Source: Pseudomonadota bacterium
Lineage (GTDB): Bacteria > Pseudomonadota > Gammaproteobacteria > Xanthomonadales > Xanthomonadaceae
Assembly: GCA_023395465.1 (NCBI GenBank)
Contig: JAEWZE010000148.1
Location: forward strand, 1 to 13,903
Reading direction: 5' to 3'
Length of the DNA stretch: 13,903 nucleotides
Shown: one piece after another, positions 1-6,364 of the stretch
Position numbering within the stretch: the first letter of the stretch is position 1
Layout of the letters: each line of letters opens with the position of its first letter
Made by a program: the position numbers and the translations under genes
Notes under the pieces: generated by a model
Databases searched by the model: none
What the model was told of the DNA's origin: nothing
Seen by the model: the letters and a program-made list of their open reading frames with translations, nothing else

Positions 1-1
1 G

Positions 2-733
2 CATGCCGCCGGTCCCGAAGCCGGGCGTCTCTCGATGTCGCTGATCGGCGGCGTCGACATGCCGCTCAGTGGCGATGTCCATGAGGGCGCGGTCGCGGTC
101 GTGCCCGATCTCGGCCCGCTCAATCCGGCGCTGGCGGGCGTGGATGCGGAATTGCGCATCGGCGCGCGCGGCCACGACCGGATCTACGACCTGGCCGACA
201 GCTACGGGCTGGAGTTCGCCTACGCCTTCGACGAGCGCCGCGAACTGTTCGGCCAGCTGCGGCAGACGCGCGCGGGCCGCGGCAACGTGCAGGTGGGCGG
301 CGCCTTCGTGCCCGCGCTCGATACCGAGCTGCCGGTCTATGGCAGCTTCGGCGCGTACGAGGCGCTGTCGGCCGAAGTCGGCTACCGGCACTACTTCGGC
401 ACGGCGGGCGCGGCGCGCCCCTTCGTCGGCGCGCGCCTGGGCGCGACCCGCACCGATGCCATCGCCGCGACGTTCGAGATTCCCGATGCCGGCATCACCA
501 TTGCCGATGCGCCGTTCTACGACTCGGGCTGGTCGGCGACGGGCGGGCTCGACGTGGGCGTACTCGTGCCGGCGGGCGAGACCTTCAGCATCACCCTGGC
601 CAGCGGCGTGCGCTATGTCGCCGACCTGAAGGACGACGACAGCGCCATTGGCGGACTGGGGCTGGCCGGCATCAACGACACGGGCAGCCGGCTGTCGGTG
701 CCGGTGACGCTGTCGGCGCGCTGGGATTTCTGA
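2..733 (+). CDS. Outer-membrane beta-barrel protein, 3' end (5' truncated by window)
   Basis: The reading frame is open from the first bases of the window to the TGA at 731-733, so the true start lies upstream; the ATG at 35 is probably internal. The last ~190 residues look like an outer-membrane barrel: alternating polar and hydrophobic residues with many aromatics and glycines, in short strands separated by acidic or Gly-rich turns (for example LEFAYAFDE, LSAEVGYRHYFG, PFVGARLGATR, SWSATGG-like, ITLASGVRYV). The chain ends in RWDF; a C-terminal phenylalanine with alternating hydrophobics before it is the recognition signal for the BAM assembly machinery. The upstream part visible here (residues before about 50 of the fragment) is Gly/Val-rich and may be a linker or the end of another domain. 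Specific function is not recognisable. It could be a stand-alone porin-like protein or the barrel domain of a larger surface protein. The barrel call is fairly secure; the substrate is unknown. Confidence 0.75.
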   Translation, partial: HAAGPEAGRLSMSLIGGVDMPLSGDVHEGAVAVVPDLGPLNPALAGVDAELRIGARGHDRIYDLADSYGLEFAYAFDERRELFGQLRQTRAGRGNVQVGGAFVPALDTELPVYGSFGAYEALSAEVGYRHYFGTAGAARPFVGARLGATRTDAIAATFEIPDAGITIADAPFYDSGWSATGGLDVGVLVPAGETFSITLASGVRYVADLKDDDSAIGGLGLAGINDTGSRLSVPVTLSARWDF

Positions 734-791
734 CGGCGGCTGCTTCGATGGGGCCGGCCGCAGGTGACGCTATGCAGCGACCGGTCCTGAC

Positions 792-870
792 GCGCGCCTG
801 CGGCGCGCCCTTCCGCCTTCGGTCCCTTCCGCCCGTAAAGGGCGCATTGCCCCGCTCGCGGCGGGAATGC
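792..870 (+). terminator. Cluster of three GC hairpins after the beta-barrel gene
   Basis: Hairpin 1 at 792-808 has a perfect 7-bp stem GCGCGCC/GGCGCGC with loop TGC. Hairpin 2 at 830-844 has stem CGCCC/GGGCG and loop GTAAA. Hairpin 3 at 844-870 pairs GCATT with AATGC and CCCGC (851-855) with GCGGG (861-865), with a two-base bulge. They begin 58 bases after the stop codon. No T-run follows, so a classical intrinsic terminator is not shown. They may act in Rho-dependent 3' end formation or belong to a palindromic intergenic repeat. Confidence 0.3.
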
Positions 871-956
871 CGGCAGGCCCGATATGAGGTGGTGGCCATC
901 GCGCCCGCCTGGGCGGCGCACCGCGGCGGCAGGACTCGTCGCGCCCGCGGTGCGCC

Positions 957-981
957 GATGGTCAGGGTGACCATCCGGTCA
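957..981. promoter_or_regulatory. Operator-like inverted repeat, three GGTCA half-sites
   Basis: GATGGTCA (957-964) and TGACCATC (968-975) form a perfect 8+8 inverted repeat around GGG. A third half-site GGTCA at 977-981 makes a second dyad with TGACC at 968-972 across ATCC. The cluster ends 54 bases before the ATG at 1036, a plausible place for a dimeric regulator controlling the DUF5694-type gene. The regulator family cannot be named from the sequence. An RNA hairpin in a leader is the alternative. Confidence 0.4.
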
Positions 982-1035
982 TGCGCGTGCTGGCCGGAGC
1001 GGGTGTGATGGGGTCTTCCCGTCCGGAGCCCGCCG

Positions 1036-2106
1036 ATGCGACGTCCGTTGCTGTCCGTCCTGCTGCTCGCCGCCAGCCCGCTGTGCGTGCCCGCCACGGC
1101 CGTGGCCGCGCCCCCCGTGCAGCAGGCCTTCGAAGGTCCCCCCACCCGCGTGCTCGTGCTGGGCACGGTGCATCTGGCGCAGGGCGACGCCGGGGACGTG
1201 GCGCCCGGCGCGATCGAGCCGGTGCTGCAGCGCCTGGCGGCGTTCGCGCCGGACATCATCACCGTCGAGGCGATGCCCGGCGAAACCTGCGACCTGATGG
1301 CGCGCCATCCCACGGTCTACGACCCGGAGGGCATTGCCAGCTACTGTCCCGACACCGCTGCGGCGCGCGCGGCCACCGGCCTGGACGTGCCGGCGGCGAT
1401 CGCCGGCGTCGACGCGCAGCTGGCGGCCTGGCCGGAAGCGCCCACGCCGCAGCAGCGGCGCCGGCTGGCGGCCACCTTCTTCGCCGCGGGCGACCCCAAC
1501 TCGGCCCTGGTGCAGTGGCTGCATCTCGGAGCGGGCGAGCGGCGCGCCGGCGACGGCCTGGACGAAGCGCTGGTACAGGCGCTGCGCAAGCGCGCGGCCT
1601 CGAGCAACGAGAACACGGTTGTCGCCGCCGCGCTGGCGGTGCGCCTGGGCCTCGAGCGCGTGCACCCGGTGGACGACCACACCGGCGACAACCTGCGCAT
1701 CGACGACATGGACGGCTTCGCGACCGCGATCCGCGGCGCCTGGGACAGCGCACCGCCCGAATGCGCCGCGCTGCGCGAACGCGACCGCCAGTTGCGCCAG
1801 GCGACCGACCTGCTGCCGCTGTACCGCCACACCAACAGCGCCGGCTACCAGCACATGCCGATGCGGTGCGACTTCTCGCGCGCGCTGGCGGAGGACTCGC
1901 CGCAGCGCTTCGGCCGCCAGTACGTCGCCGGCTGGGACCTGCGCAACCTGCGCATGGTCGCCAACATCGGCAGCACCTTCCGCGAACGACCGGGCGTGCG
2001 CGTGCTGTCGATCGTCGGCGCTTCGCACAAGGCCTGGTTCGACCGCCTGCTGGGCCAGCTGCAGGGCGTGGAAGTGGTGGACGCGGAGGCGTTCCTCGCC
2101 GAGTGA
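1036..2106 (+). CDS. Exported TraB/GumN-like protein, DUF5694 type
   Basis: This 356-residue protein starts with a signal peptide: Arg-Arg, a Leu/Ala core (about residues 4-17) and a likely cleavage after AVA at 24. It should therefore act in the periplasm or outside. The mature part begins with RVLVLGTVHLAQ (39-49) and has VEAMPGETCD (77-86) and, near the C-terminus, VRVLSIVGASHKAWFDRLL (321-339). A GxxH motif near the start, an acidic EAMP segment and a late GxxH segment are the arrangement seen in DUF5694 proteins, which resemble the TraB/Tiki/GumN group, some members of which are metal-dependent proteases. Candidate functional residues are His46, Glu78 and His331. Enzymatic activity and substrate are not known. 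The start is supported by GGAG at 1025-1028, seven bases before the ATG. The gene stands alone between a non-coding gap and convergent putP. Confidence 0.75.
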   Translation: MRRPLLSVLLLAASPLCVPATAVAAPPVQQAFEGPPTRVLVLGTVHLAQGDAGDVAPGAIEPVLQRLAAFAPDIITVEAMPGETCDLMARHPTVYDPEGIASYCPDTAAARAATGLDVPAAIAGVDAQLAAWPEAPTPQQRRRLAATFFAAGDPNSALVQWLHLGAGERRAGDGLDEALVQALRKRAASSNENTVVAAALAVRLGLERVHPVDDHTGDNLRIDDMDGFATAIRGAWDSAPPECAALRERDRQLRQATDLLPLYRHTNSAGYQHMPMRCDFSRALAEDSPQRFGRQYVAGWDLRNLRMVANIGSTFRERPGVRVLSIVGASHKAWFDRLLGQLQGVEVVDAEAFLAE

Positions 2107-2149
2107 GCGGTCGCCATCGACCCGGTGCGCGACGCGCCGGCGCGACCGC
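2107..2149. terminator. Candidate hairpin after the DUF5694-type stop
   Basis: GCGGTCGC (2107-2114), starting right after the TGA at 2104-2106, pairs perfectly with GCGACCGC (2142-2149). A 12-bp palindrome CGCGCCGGCGCG (2133-2144) overlaps its 3' arm and would compete with it. The site lies between two convergent genes, where transcription must end from both sides. There is no T-run, so intrinsic termination is not proven. Confidence 0.3.
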
Positions 2150-2243
2150 CGATCGACGGCGATGCGGGGCGCCATCGTCACCGGCGGGTGCCCACAGGTA
2201 CGTTCGGGGCGCAGGCCCACGCGCGCAGTGCGGGCGCGACCGC

Positions 2244-2259
2244 GTCGGTGCAAGCCGAC
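2244..2259 (-). terminator. Small hairpin just downstream of putP
   Basis: GTCGG(T) at 2244-2249 faces (G)CCGAC at 2254-2259 across GCAA, beginning eight bases beyond the putP stop in the direction of its transcription. The stem is short (five to six pairs) and no U-tract follows. It is a weak candidate for the 3' end of the putP message. Confidence 0.2.
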
Positions 2260-2267
2260 CGGCGGCC

Positions 2268-3755
2268 CTAGTAGCCGCTCTCCTCCAGCGCCAGGCGCAC
2301 CTGCTCGTGGCGCGCCTGCAGCTGCGCCGACGGTGCGCGGCCGAGCAGGCTCACCACCACGATCGCCACGGTCGCCGCGACGAAGCCGGGCACGATCTCG
2401 TAGAGCGGGCTGCCGGTCTGCTTCCAGACGATCACGGTGACCGCGCCCACCAGCATGCCGGCCAGCGCGCCGTTGCGGGTCATGCGCTTCCAGAACAGCG
2501 ACAGCACGACGACCGGGCCGAACGCGGCGCCGAAGCCCGCCCAGGCGTAGGCCACCAGGCCGAGCACGCGCGACTCGGGATCGCGCGCGATCCACATCGC
2601 CAGCAGCGCCACCGCCAGCACCATCGCGCGGCCGATCCAGACCAGTTCGCGATGGCCCGCGCGCGGACGCAGGAAGCCGCGGTAGAAGTCTTCGGTCAGC
2701 GCGCTGGAGCACACCAGCAGCTGCGCCGCCAGCGTGCTCATGACCGCGGCCAGGATCGCCGACAGCAGCACGCCGGCGATCCACGGGTTGAACAGCAGTT
2801 CCGACAGCGCGATGAACACGCGCTCGGGGTTGGCGTCCACCGGGCCGGCCGCCGCCGGATGCTGCGCGAACCAGGCGATGCCGAAGAAGCCGGTGGCGAT
2901 GGAACCGAGCAGGCACAGCGTCATCCAGGTCATCGCGATGCGGCGCGCGCGCGGGATCGTGGCCAGGCTGTCGGCGGCCATGAAGCGGGCCAGCAGGTGC
3001 GGCTGGCCGACATAGCCCAGGCCCCAGGCCAGCAGCGAGACGATGGCGATCGCGCCGCCGCTGCCCACCCAGTCCAGGCGCGCCGGATCGACCTGTTCGA
3101 CCAGCGCCAGCGCCTGGCCCGGACCGCCGACGCCGACGATCGCGAACACCGGCACCAGCAGCAGGGCGAAGATCATCAGCGTGGCCTGCACCGTGTCGGT
3201 CCAGCTCACCGCGAGGAAGCCGCCGATGAAAGTGTAGGCGATGGTGACCGCCGCGCCCCACAGCATCGCCTGGCCGTACGGCAGTCCGAACATGCTTTCG
3301 AACAGGCGCGCCCCGGCGACCACGCCCGAGGCGCAGTAGATGGCGAAGAACACCAGGATCACCAGCGCCGAGAGGATGCGCAGCAGGCGGCTGTGGTCCT
3401 CGAAGCGGTGGGTGAAGTAGTCGGGCAGGGTCAGCGCGTTGCTGGTGCGCTCGGTGTACACGCGCAGCGGCCCGGCGACGAAGCGCCAGTTGGCCCAGGC
3501 GCCGATCAGCAGGCCGACCGCGATCCAGGCCTCGGAGGCGCCGCCCAGGTACAGCGCGCCGGGCAGGCCCATCATCAGCCAGCCGCTCATGTCCGACGCG
3601 CCCGCCGCCAGCGCCGTGACGTAGCTGTTGAGCGAGCGCCCGCCCAGGATGTAGTCGTCGAAGGTGCGCGTGCGCCGCCAGGCGACGAATCCGATGCCGA
3701 CCATCAGCAGCAGGTAGGCGGAGAAGGTGATGAACAGCGGCGAGGTGAAGGACAT
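2268..3755 (-). CDS. putP: Sodium/proline symporter PutP
   Basis: This 495-residue inner-membrane protein of the solute:sodium symporter (SSS) family imports proline coupled to sodium entry. E. coli PutP is 502 residues, and the alignment appears nearly gap-free over the N-terminal two thirds: residues essential in E. coli fall at the same numbers here, Arg40 (GGR), Asp55 and Ser57 in ASDMSGWL, and Ser340-Thr341 in VMSTLAAQLLVCSSALTEDF. About a dozen hydrophobic segments can be seen, from the first near residues 7-25 to the last near 452-470, followed by a short charged tail. The ATG at 3755 is chosen over an upstream in-frame ATG (3818) because MSFTSPLF matches the start of PutP and the extra 21 residues are Arg/Pro-rich. 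Two stop codons stand back to back at its end (TAG plus an adjacent out-of-frame TAG). No putA is visible nearby. Other SSS substrates are possible, but the residue match favours proline. Confidence 0.93.
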   Translation of the reverse strand: MSFTSPLFITFSAYLLLMVGIGFVAWRRTRTFDDYILGGRSLNSYVTALAAGASDMSGWLMMGLPGALYLGGASEAWIAVGLLIGAWANWRFVAGPLRVYTERTSNALTLPDYFTHRFEDHSRLLRILSALVILVFFAIYCASGVVAGARLFESMFGLPYGQAMLWGAAVTIAYTFIGGFLAVSWTDTVQATLMIFALLLVPVFAIVGVGGPGQALALVEQVDPARLDWVGSGGAIAIVSLLAWGLGYVGQPHLLARFMAADSLATIPRARRIAMTWMTLCLLGSIATGFFGIAWFAQHPAAAGPVDANPERVFIALSELLFNPWIAGVLLSAILAAVMSTLAAQLLVCSSALTEDFYRGFLRPRAGHRELVWIGRAMVLAVALLAMWIARDPESRVLGLVAYAWAGFGAAFGPVVVLSLFWKRMTRNGALAGMLVGAVTVIVWKQTGSPLYEIVPGFVAATVAIVVVSLLGRAPSAQLQARHEQVRLALEESGY

Positions 3756-3872
3756 GCAGCGCGCACCTGCGGTCGGGACAGGGCGCTGAGTGTGACGAAG
3801 TGCTGCGGCCGGCGCCAATGACCAATGGCAGTTCCGGCTGCGCCGGCACGGCGTCGCCGCAGCGGCGGCGAT

Positions 3873-4289
3873 TCAGAGCAGCGTGATCCAGCGCCGCAGC
3901 AATGCCTGCAGCTGGCCGCTGCGGCGGGCGAGGTCGCCTGCATCGGCGAACGCGACCTGGGCGCGGTCCGGTCCCAGCCAGTGCAGGAGGCGGTCGGGGT
4001 CGTCGAAGCACGAGGCGTCCGCCGTCTCCGCGCGCGTCCTGGCGCCGCGGTGCAGGATCAGCACGACGCCGGTCTTCGCGCGCAGGTGCACGGTGGCGAA
4101 GTACTCCCGGGTGCGGAAGCTGGGCGCGTTCCACTTCACGCCTTCGGCGATCGACGGGTCGATGGCGAGGACGGCCCGGCGTAGCGTCTCGATGGCGGGC
4201 TTGTGCGGATGGGCGAGTCCGCGCATCAGCGCATCCACCGCGACGCTGGTGTCGGTGGCGCGGGCATGGGGATTGCGTGGCGGAATCAT
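3873..4289 (-). CDS. DUF1801 (YdhG/YjbR-like) domain protein
   Basis: This is a 138-residue cytoplasmic protein. The segment IAEGVKWNAPSFRT (about 47-60) carries the E-x-(V/I)-K-W-x-A-P-S-F signature of DUF1801, followed by the beta-strand ATVHLRAKTGVVLILHRGA (65-83) typical of the fold. The family is widespread in bacteria, small and of unknown biochemical function; some relatives are annotated as iron-chaperone-like or YdhG-like only by fold. The start at 4289 is supported by a GGGAG Shine-Dalgarno sequence about eight bases upstream and by loss of similarity further upstream in the open frame. It lies 52 bases after the YCII gene on the same strand, so the two are probably co-transcribed. 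DUF1801 and DGPF/YCII genes often occur together in proteobacteria. The 117 bases to putP may hold a separate putP promoter. Confidence 0.8.
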   Translation of the reverse strand: MIPPRNPHARATDTSVAVDALMRGLAHPHKPAIETLRRAVLAIDPSIAEGVKWNAPSFRTREYFATVHLRAKTGVVLILHRGARTRAETADASCFDDPDRLLHWLGPDRAQVAFADAGDLARRSGQLQALLRRWITLL

Positions 4290-4341
4290 TCCGATCGCTC
4301 CCTGTGAAGACGCAAGGGGGATACGCGCGGTGCGCAGCCGG

Positions 4342-4731
4342 TCAGCCGGGCGTTTCGTTGCTGCGCCTGAAGGCGCTGGCCCGCTCCGGTTCCAGCGGAC
4401 GTACTTCGTAGAACAGGCCCAGGGGCAGGGTGGGGCTGGTGGAGAGCAGCGATGCGGCCTCCTCGAGCGAAGGCGCGAGTGCGAACCAGTAGCCGCCCAC
4501 CAGCTCCTTGGTTTCGCCGAAAGGTCCATCGAGCGCGACCGACTTCGCCGACACCGTGGCGCCCGCCCGTGCCAGGCGCTGGCCGGCCCTCAGGCGCCCG
4601 GCGGCGACGTGCGCGTCGAGCCACTCGTAGAACGCATCGATCGCGGCCTGGACCTCGTCCGGTGTCGCATCGCGACGCCACTGGCCGCGCGAGAGCACCA
4701 GGAATTCGCGGGAACCTGCGTCATCGGCCAT
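4342..4731 (-). CDS. YCII/DGPF-domain protein
   Basis: This is a 129-residue protein with the YCII-related (DGPF) fold, a ferredoxin-like alpha/beta barrel. The name-giving motif is present as ALDGPFGETKELVGGYW (66-82), preceded by a strand at EFLVLSRGQW (9-18), a helix at PDEVQAAIDAFYEWLDAHVAAG (24-45) and a strand-loop GQRLARAGAT. YCII proteins are thought to be small enzymes or ligand binders; no reaction is assigned to this subgroup. DGPF genes commonly sit next to ECF sigma factors of the SigJ type, but none is seen here; the downstream partner is the DUF1801 gene. The start at 4731 (MADD) is preferred to an upstream in-frame ATG at 4854, whose extension is Pro/Arg/Ala-rich and lacks family similarity. 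A weak GGATGAG lies about 15 bases upstream. Confidence 0.8.
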   Translation of the reverse strand: MADDAGSREFLVLSRGQWRRDATPDEVQAAIDAFYEWLDAHVAAGRLRAGQRLARAGATVSAKSVALDGPFGETKELVGGYWFALAPSLEEAASLLSTSPTLPLGLFYEVRPLEPERASAFRRSNETPG

Positions 4732-4767
4732 GGCGGCGCGCTCATCCGGGAAAGGCGCCGACCCTAT

Positions 4768-4789
4768 CGCGAAACCGCACGCCGCGAAA
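4768..4789 (-). promoter_or_regulatory. Direct repeat TTTCGCG x2 upstream of the YCII gene
   Basis: On the minus strand TTTCGCG occurs at 4789-4783 and again at 4774-4768, a 15-base period, 37 to 58 bases upstream of the ATG at 4731. The first copy is also inside a small dyad, CCGC-TTTC-GCGG. The 154-base gap between the UdgX fusion and this gene would be the place for a promoter. A regulator site is only a possibility, and no clear -35/-10 pair was identified. Confidence 0.2.
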
Positions 4790-4885
4790 GCGGGTGCGCC
4801 GGCGCGGCGACGCGTGGAAGCGTTGCTTGCAGTCGGGGTCGGCGAACGGTGCATTGGGCTGCGCCCCGCCCATCGCAGCCCGGCG

Positions 4886-6364
4886 TCACGCGGTGGCAGG
4901 TTCCCCGGCGGCGATACCGCGCAGCAGCGCCAGGTCGGCGAGCAAACCGGCGTACGCCGCCTCGCGCCCGGCCGCAGTGCGCTGGCGCAGCACCCAGGCC
5001 GGATGCACGGTCAGCAGCGCGCGACCGCCGTCGTGCAGGTCGCGCCACCGGCCGCGCTCCTCCATCAGCCGCACGCCGCGGCCGAGCAGGGCCAGCGCCG
5101 CGGTCGCGCCCAGGCATACGATCGCCTCGGGACGCATCGCCTCGATCTCCCGCGCCAGCCATGGCCGGCAGGCCTCGACGTGCACGGCCTCGGGGTTGCG
5201 GTGCAGGCGCTGCTTGCCGCGGCGCTCGAAGCGGAAATGCTTGACGGCATTGGTGAGGTAGAAGCGGCTGCGATCCAACCCCAGTTCGGCCAGGGCGCGG
5301 TCGAGCAGCTGGCCCGCGGGACCCGTGAACGGCCGGCCGTTGAGGTCCTCGGTATCTCCGGGCTGCTCGCCCAGCAGCAGCACGCGCGCATCCGGCGGCC
5401 CTTCGCCGAACACCGTCTGCGTCGCCGGCTCCCACAACGGGCAGGCGCGGCAGCCGCGCGCCGCTGCGCGCAGCGCACGCAGGTCGGCCGGCGCTTCCCG
5501 CGGCAGCCGCAGCTCGTCGGCGCCCGCTGCCGCGGCCTCGGTCGGCGCCTCGTGCGACGGAATGCGGCGGCGAGGTGCCTGCGCCTCGCGCTCGGCCATC
5601 TCGCGCACGCGCACGCCGGCATCGCGCATCAGCCCGGGCAGCAGTTGCGCCTCGGGCAGGTGCTTCCAGTACTTCACCGGCATCTCCTGGCGCATCATCC
5701 GCGGATTGAGCCGCGCCGGGTTGAAGATGTGCGCGTAGTAGGTGCGCCACAGGTCCTCGTGGGCATCGTCGGCCGGGGCGTCGGACGGCAGGGCGCCATC
5801 GCCGAACGCCAGCGTCTCGCCATCCCACCGCGCGCTGCGGTACGGGGTGAGGATCGCCCAGCGCATGCCGGCGAAGCGGCGCGCGAAGAACGGCGCGACC
5901 TGGTCGACGATGCGGTGTTCGGGCTCGAACCAGGCGATGAACGCGTTGTCGTCGCCGGGCACCGCGCGGAAGCGCACGAACGCCTTCATCTTGTGCGCGT
6001 CCCGGCGCACCGACTGCGCCAGCGCCTGGGCGCGGCGCACGTCGGCATCGGCCGGATTGGACAGCAGCTGCCGCTCGCCGTGGTTGGCGCGCCAGAGCAG
6101 CCGGTAGAGCAGGCCCAGCCGCTGCGGATCGCGGTGGCACAGCACCTCGCCGGCCAGGCCGAGCAGGGCGCTGGATGCACGCGGTTCGAGGGCGCGCATG
6201 GGAGCCTCGACGATGTCGGGTGCCGCCAGCAGGGCTGCGGGCGCATCGCCGTCCAGCCAGTCGATGTCCTCGGGCGGCACCTGCGCGCGCAGCGCATGGC
6301 GCGCGCGCTGGCGCCAGGTCTCCGCATCCCAGGGCGGATCGACGCGGGCCGACCAGCGCGTCAT
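4886..6364 (-). CDS. udgX: DUF4130 - UdgX fusion, uracil-DNA binding protein
   Basis: This 492-residue protein has two parts. Residues about 60-255 match DUF4130 (TIGR03915), the partner domain of the radical SAM repair protein encoded upstream (motifs AHKMKAFVRFR, WFEPEHRIVDQVAPFFARRF, YYAHIFNPARLNPRMM, MPVKYWKHLPE). Residues about 295-485 are a family-4-like uracil-DNA glycosylase domain of the UdgX type: four cysteines for a 4Fe-4S cluster (305, 308, 399, 417), motif A GEQPGDTED (332-340) and motif B HPAWVLR (454-460). They also include the UdgX insertion loop, here KQRLH (384-388) in place of KRRIH. In mycobacterial UdgX the loop histidine forms a covalent bond to uracil-containing DNA; the matching residue is His388. 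A hydrophilic Ala/Glu linker (about 256-292) joins the parts. The ATG directly follows the TGA of the radical SAM gene (TGAATG), so translation is probably coupled. The family assignment is secure; covalent trapping by this protein is inferred. Confidence 0.93.
   Translation of the reverse strand: MTRWSARVDPPWDAETWRQRARHALRAQVPPEDIDWLDGDAPAALLAAPDIVEAPMRALEPRASSALLGLAGEVLCHRDPQRLGLLYRLLWRANHGERQLLSNPADADVRRAQALAQSVRRDAHKMKAFVRFRAVPGDDNAFIAWFEPEHRIVDQVAPFFARRFAGMRWAILTPYRSARWDGETLAFGDGALPSDAPADDAHEDLWRTYYAHIFNPARLNPRMMRQEMPVKYWKHLPEAQLLPGLMRDAGVRVREMAEREAQAPRRRIPSHEAPTEAAAAGADELRLPREAPADLRALRAAARGCRACPLWEPATQTVFGEGPPDARVLLLGEQPGDTEDLNGRPFTGPAGQLLDRALAELGLDRSRFYLTNAVKHFRFERRGKQRLHRNPEAVHVEACRPWLAREIEAMRPEAIVCLGATAALALLGRGVRLMEERGRWRDLHDGGRALLTVHPAWVLRQRTAAGREAAYAGLLADLALLRGIAAGEPATA

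Larger units (their letters stand above)
734..1035 (+). other. Non-coding gap with hairpins and an operator-like palindrome
   Basis: This 302-base gap separates the beta-barrel gene from the DUF5694-type gene. An open frame at 748-1008 exists, but its product is an Arg/Ala/Pro-rich string without a family signature, and it is best read as GC-rich chance. The gap contains three consecutive hairpins (792-870) and a cluster of GGTCA half-sites (957-981), annotated separately. The ribosome binding site of the next gene, GGAG at 1025-1028, lies at its right end. No clear -35/-10 promoter was found by eye. Confidence 0.6.

Noticed and set aside
748..1008. 86-codon open frame in the gap after the beta-barrel gene
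   Set aside because: It has no ribosome binding site, no recognisable family and an Arg/Ala-rich composition. It also overlaps hairpins and the operator-like dyad.
3815..3832. CATTGG direct repeat / GCCA...TGGC dyad upstream of putP
   Set aside because: The dyad is imperfect beyond four bases per side and no promoter elements align with it, so it is too weak to annotate as an operator.
979..4134. Very long open frame on the minus strand (about 1050 codons) across the DUF5694-type and putP genes
   Set aside because: In roughly 70% GC DNA the frames opposite or offset to real genes lack stops. The product is Arg/Ala/Gly/Pro-rich with no family signature, while the overlapping frames give clear PutP and DUF5694-like proteins.
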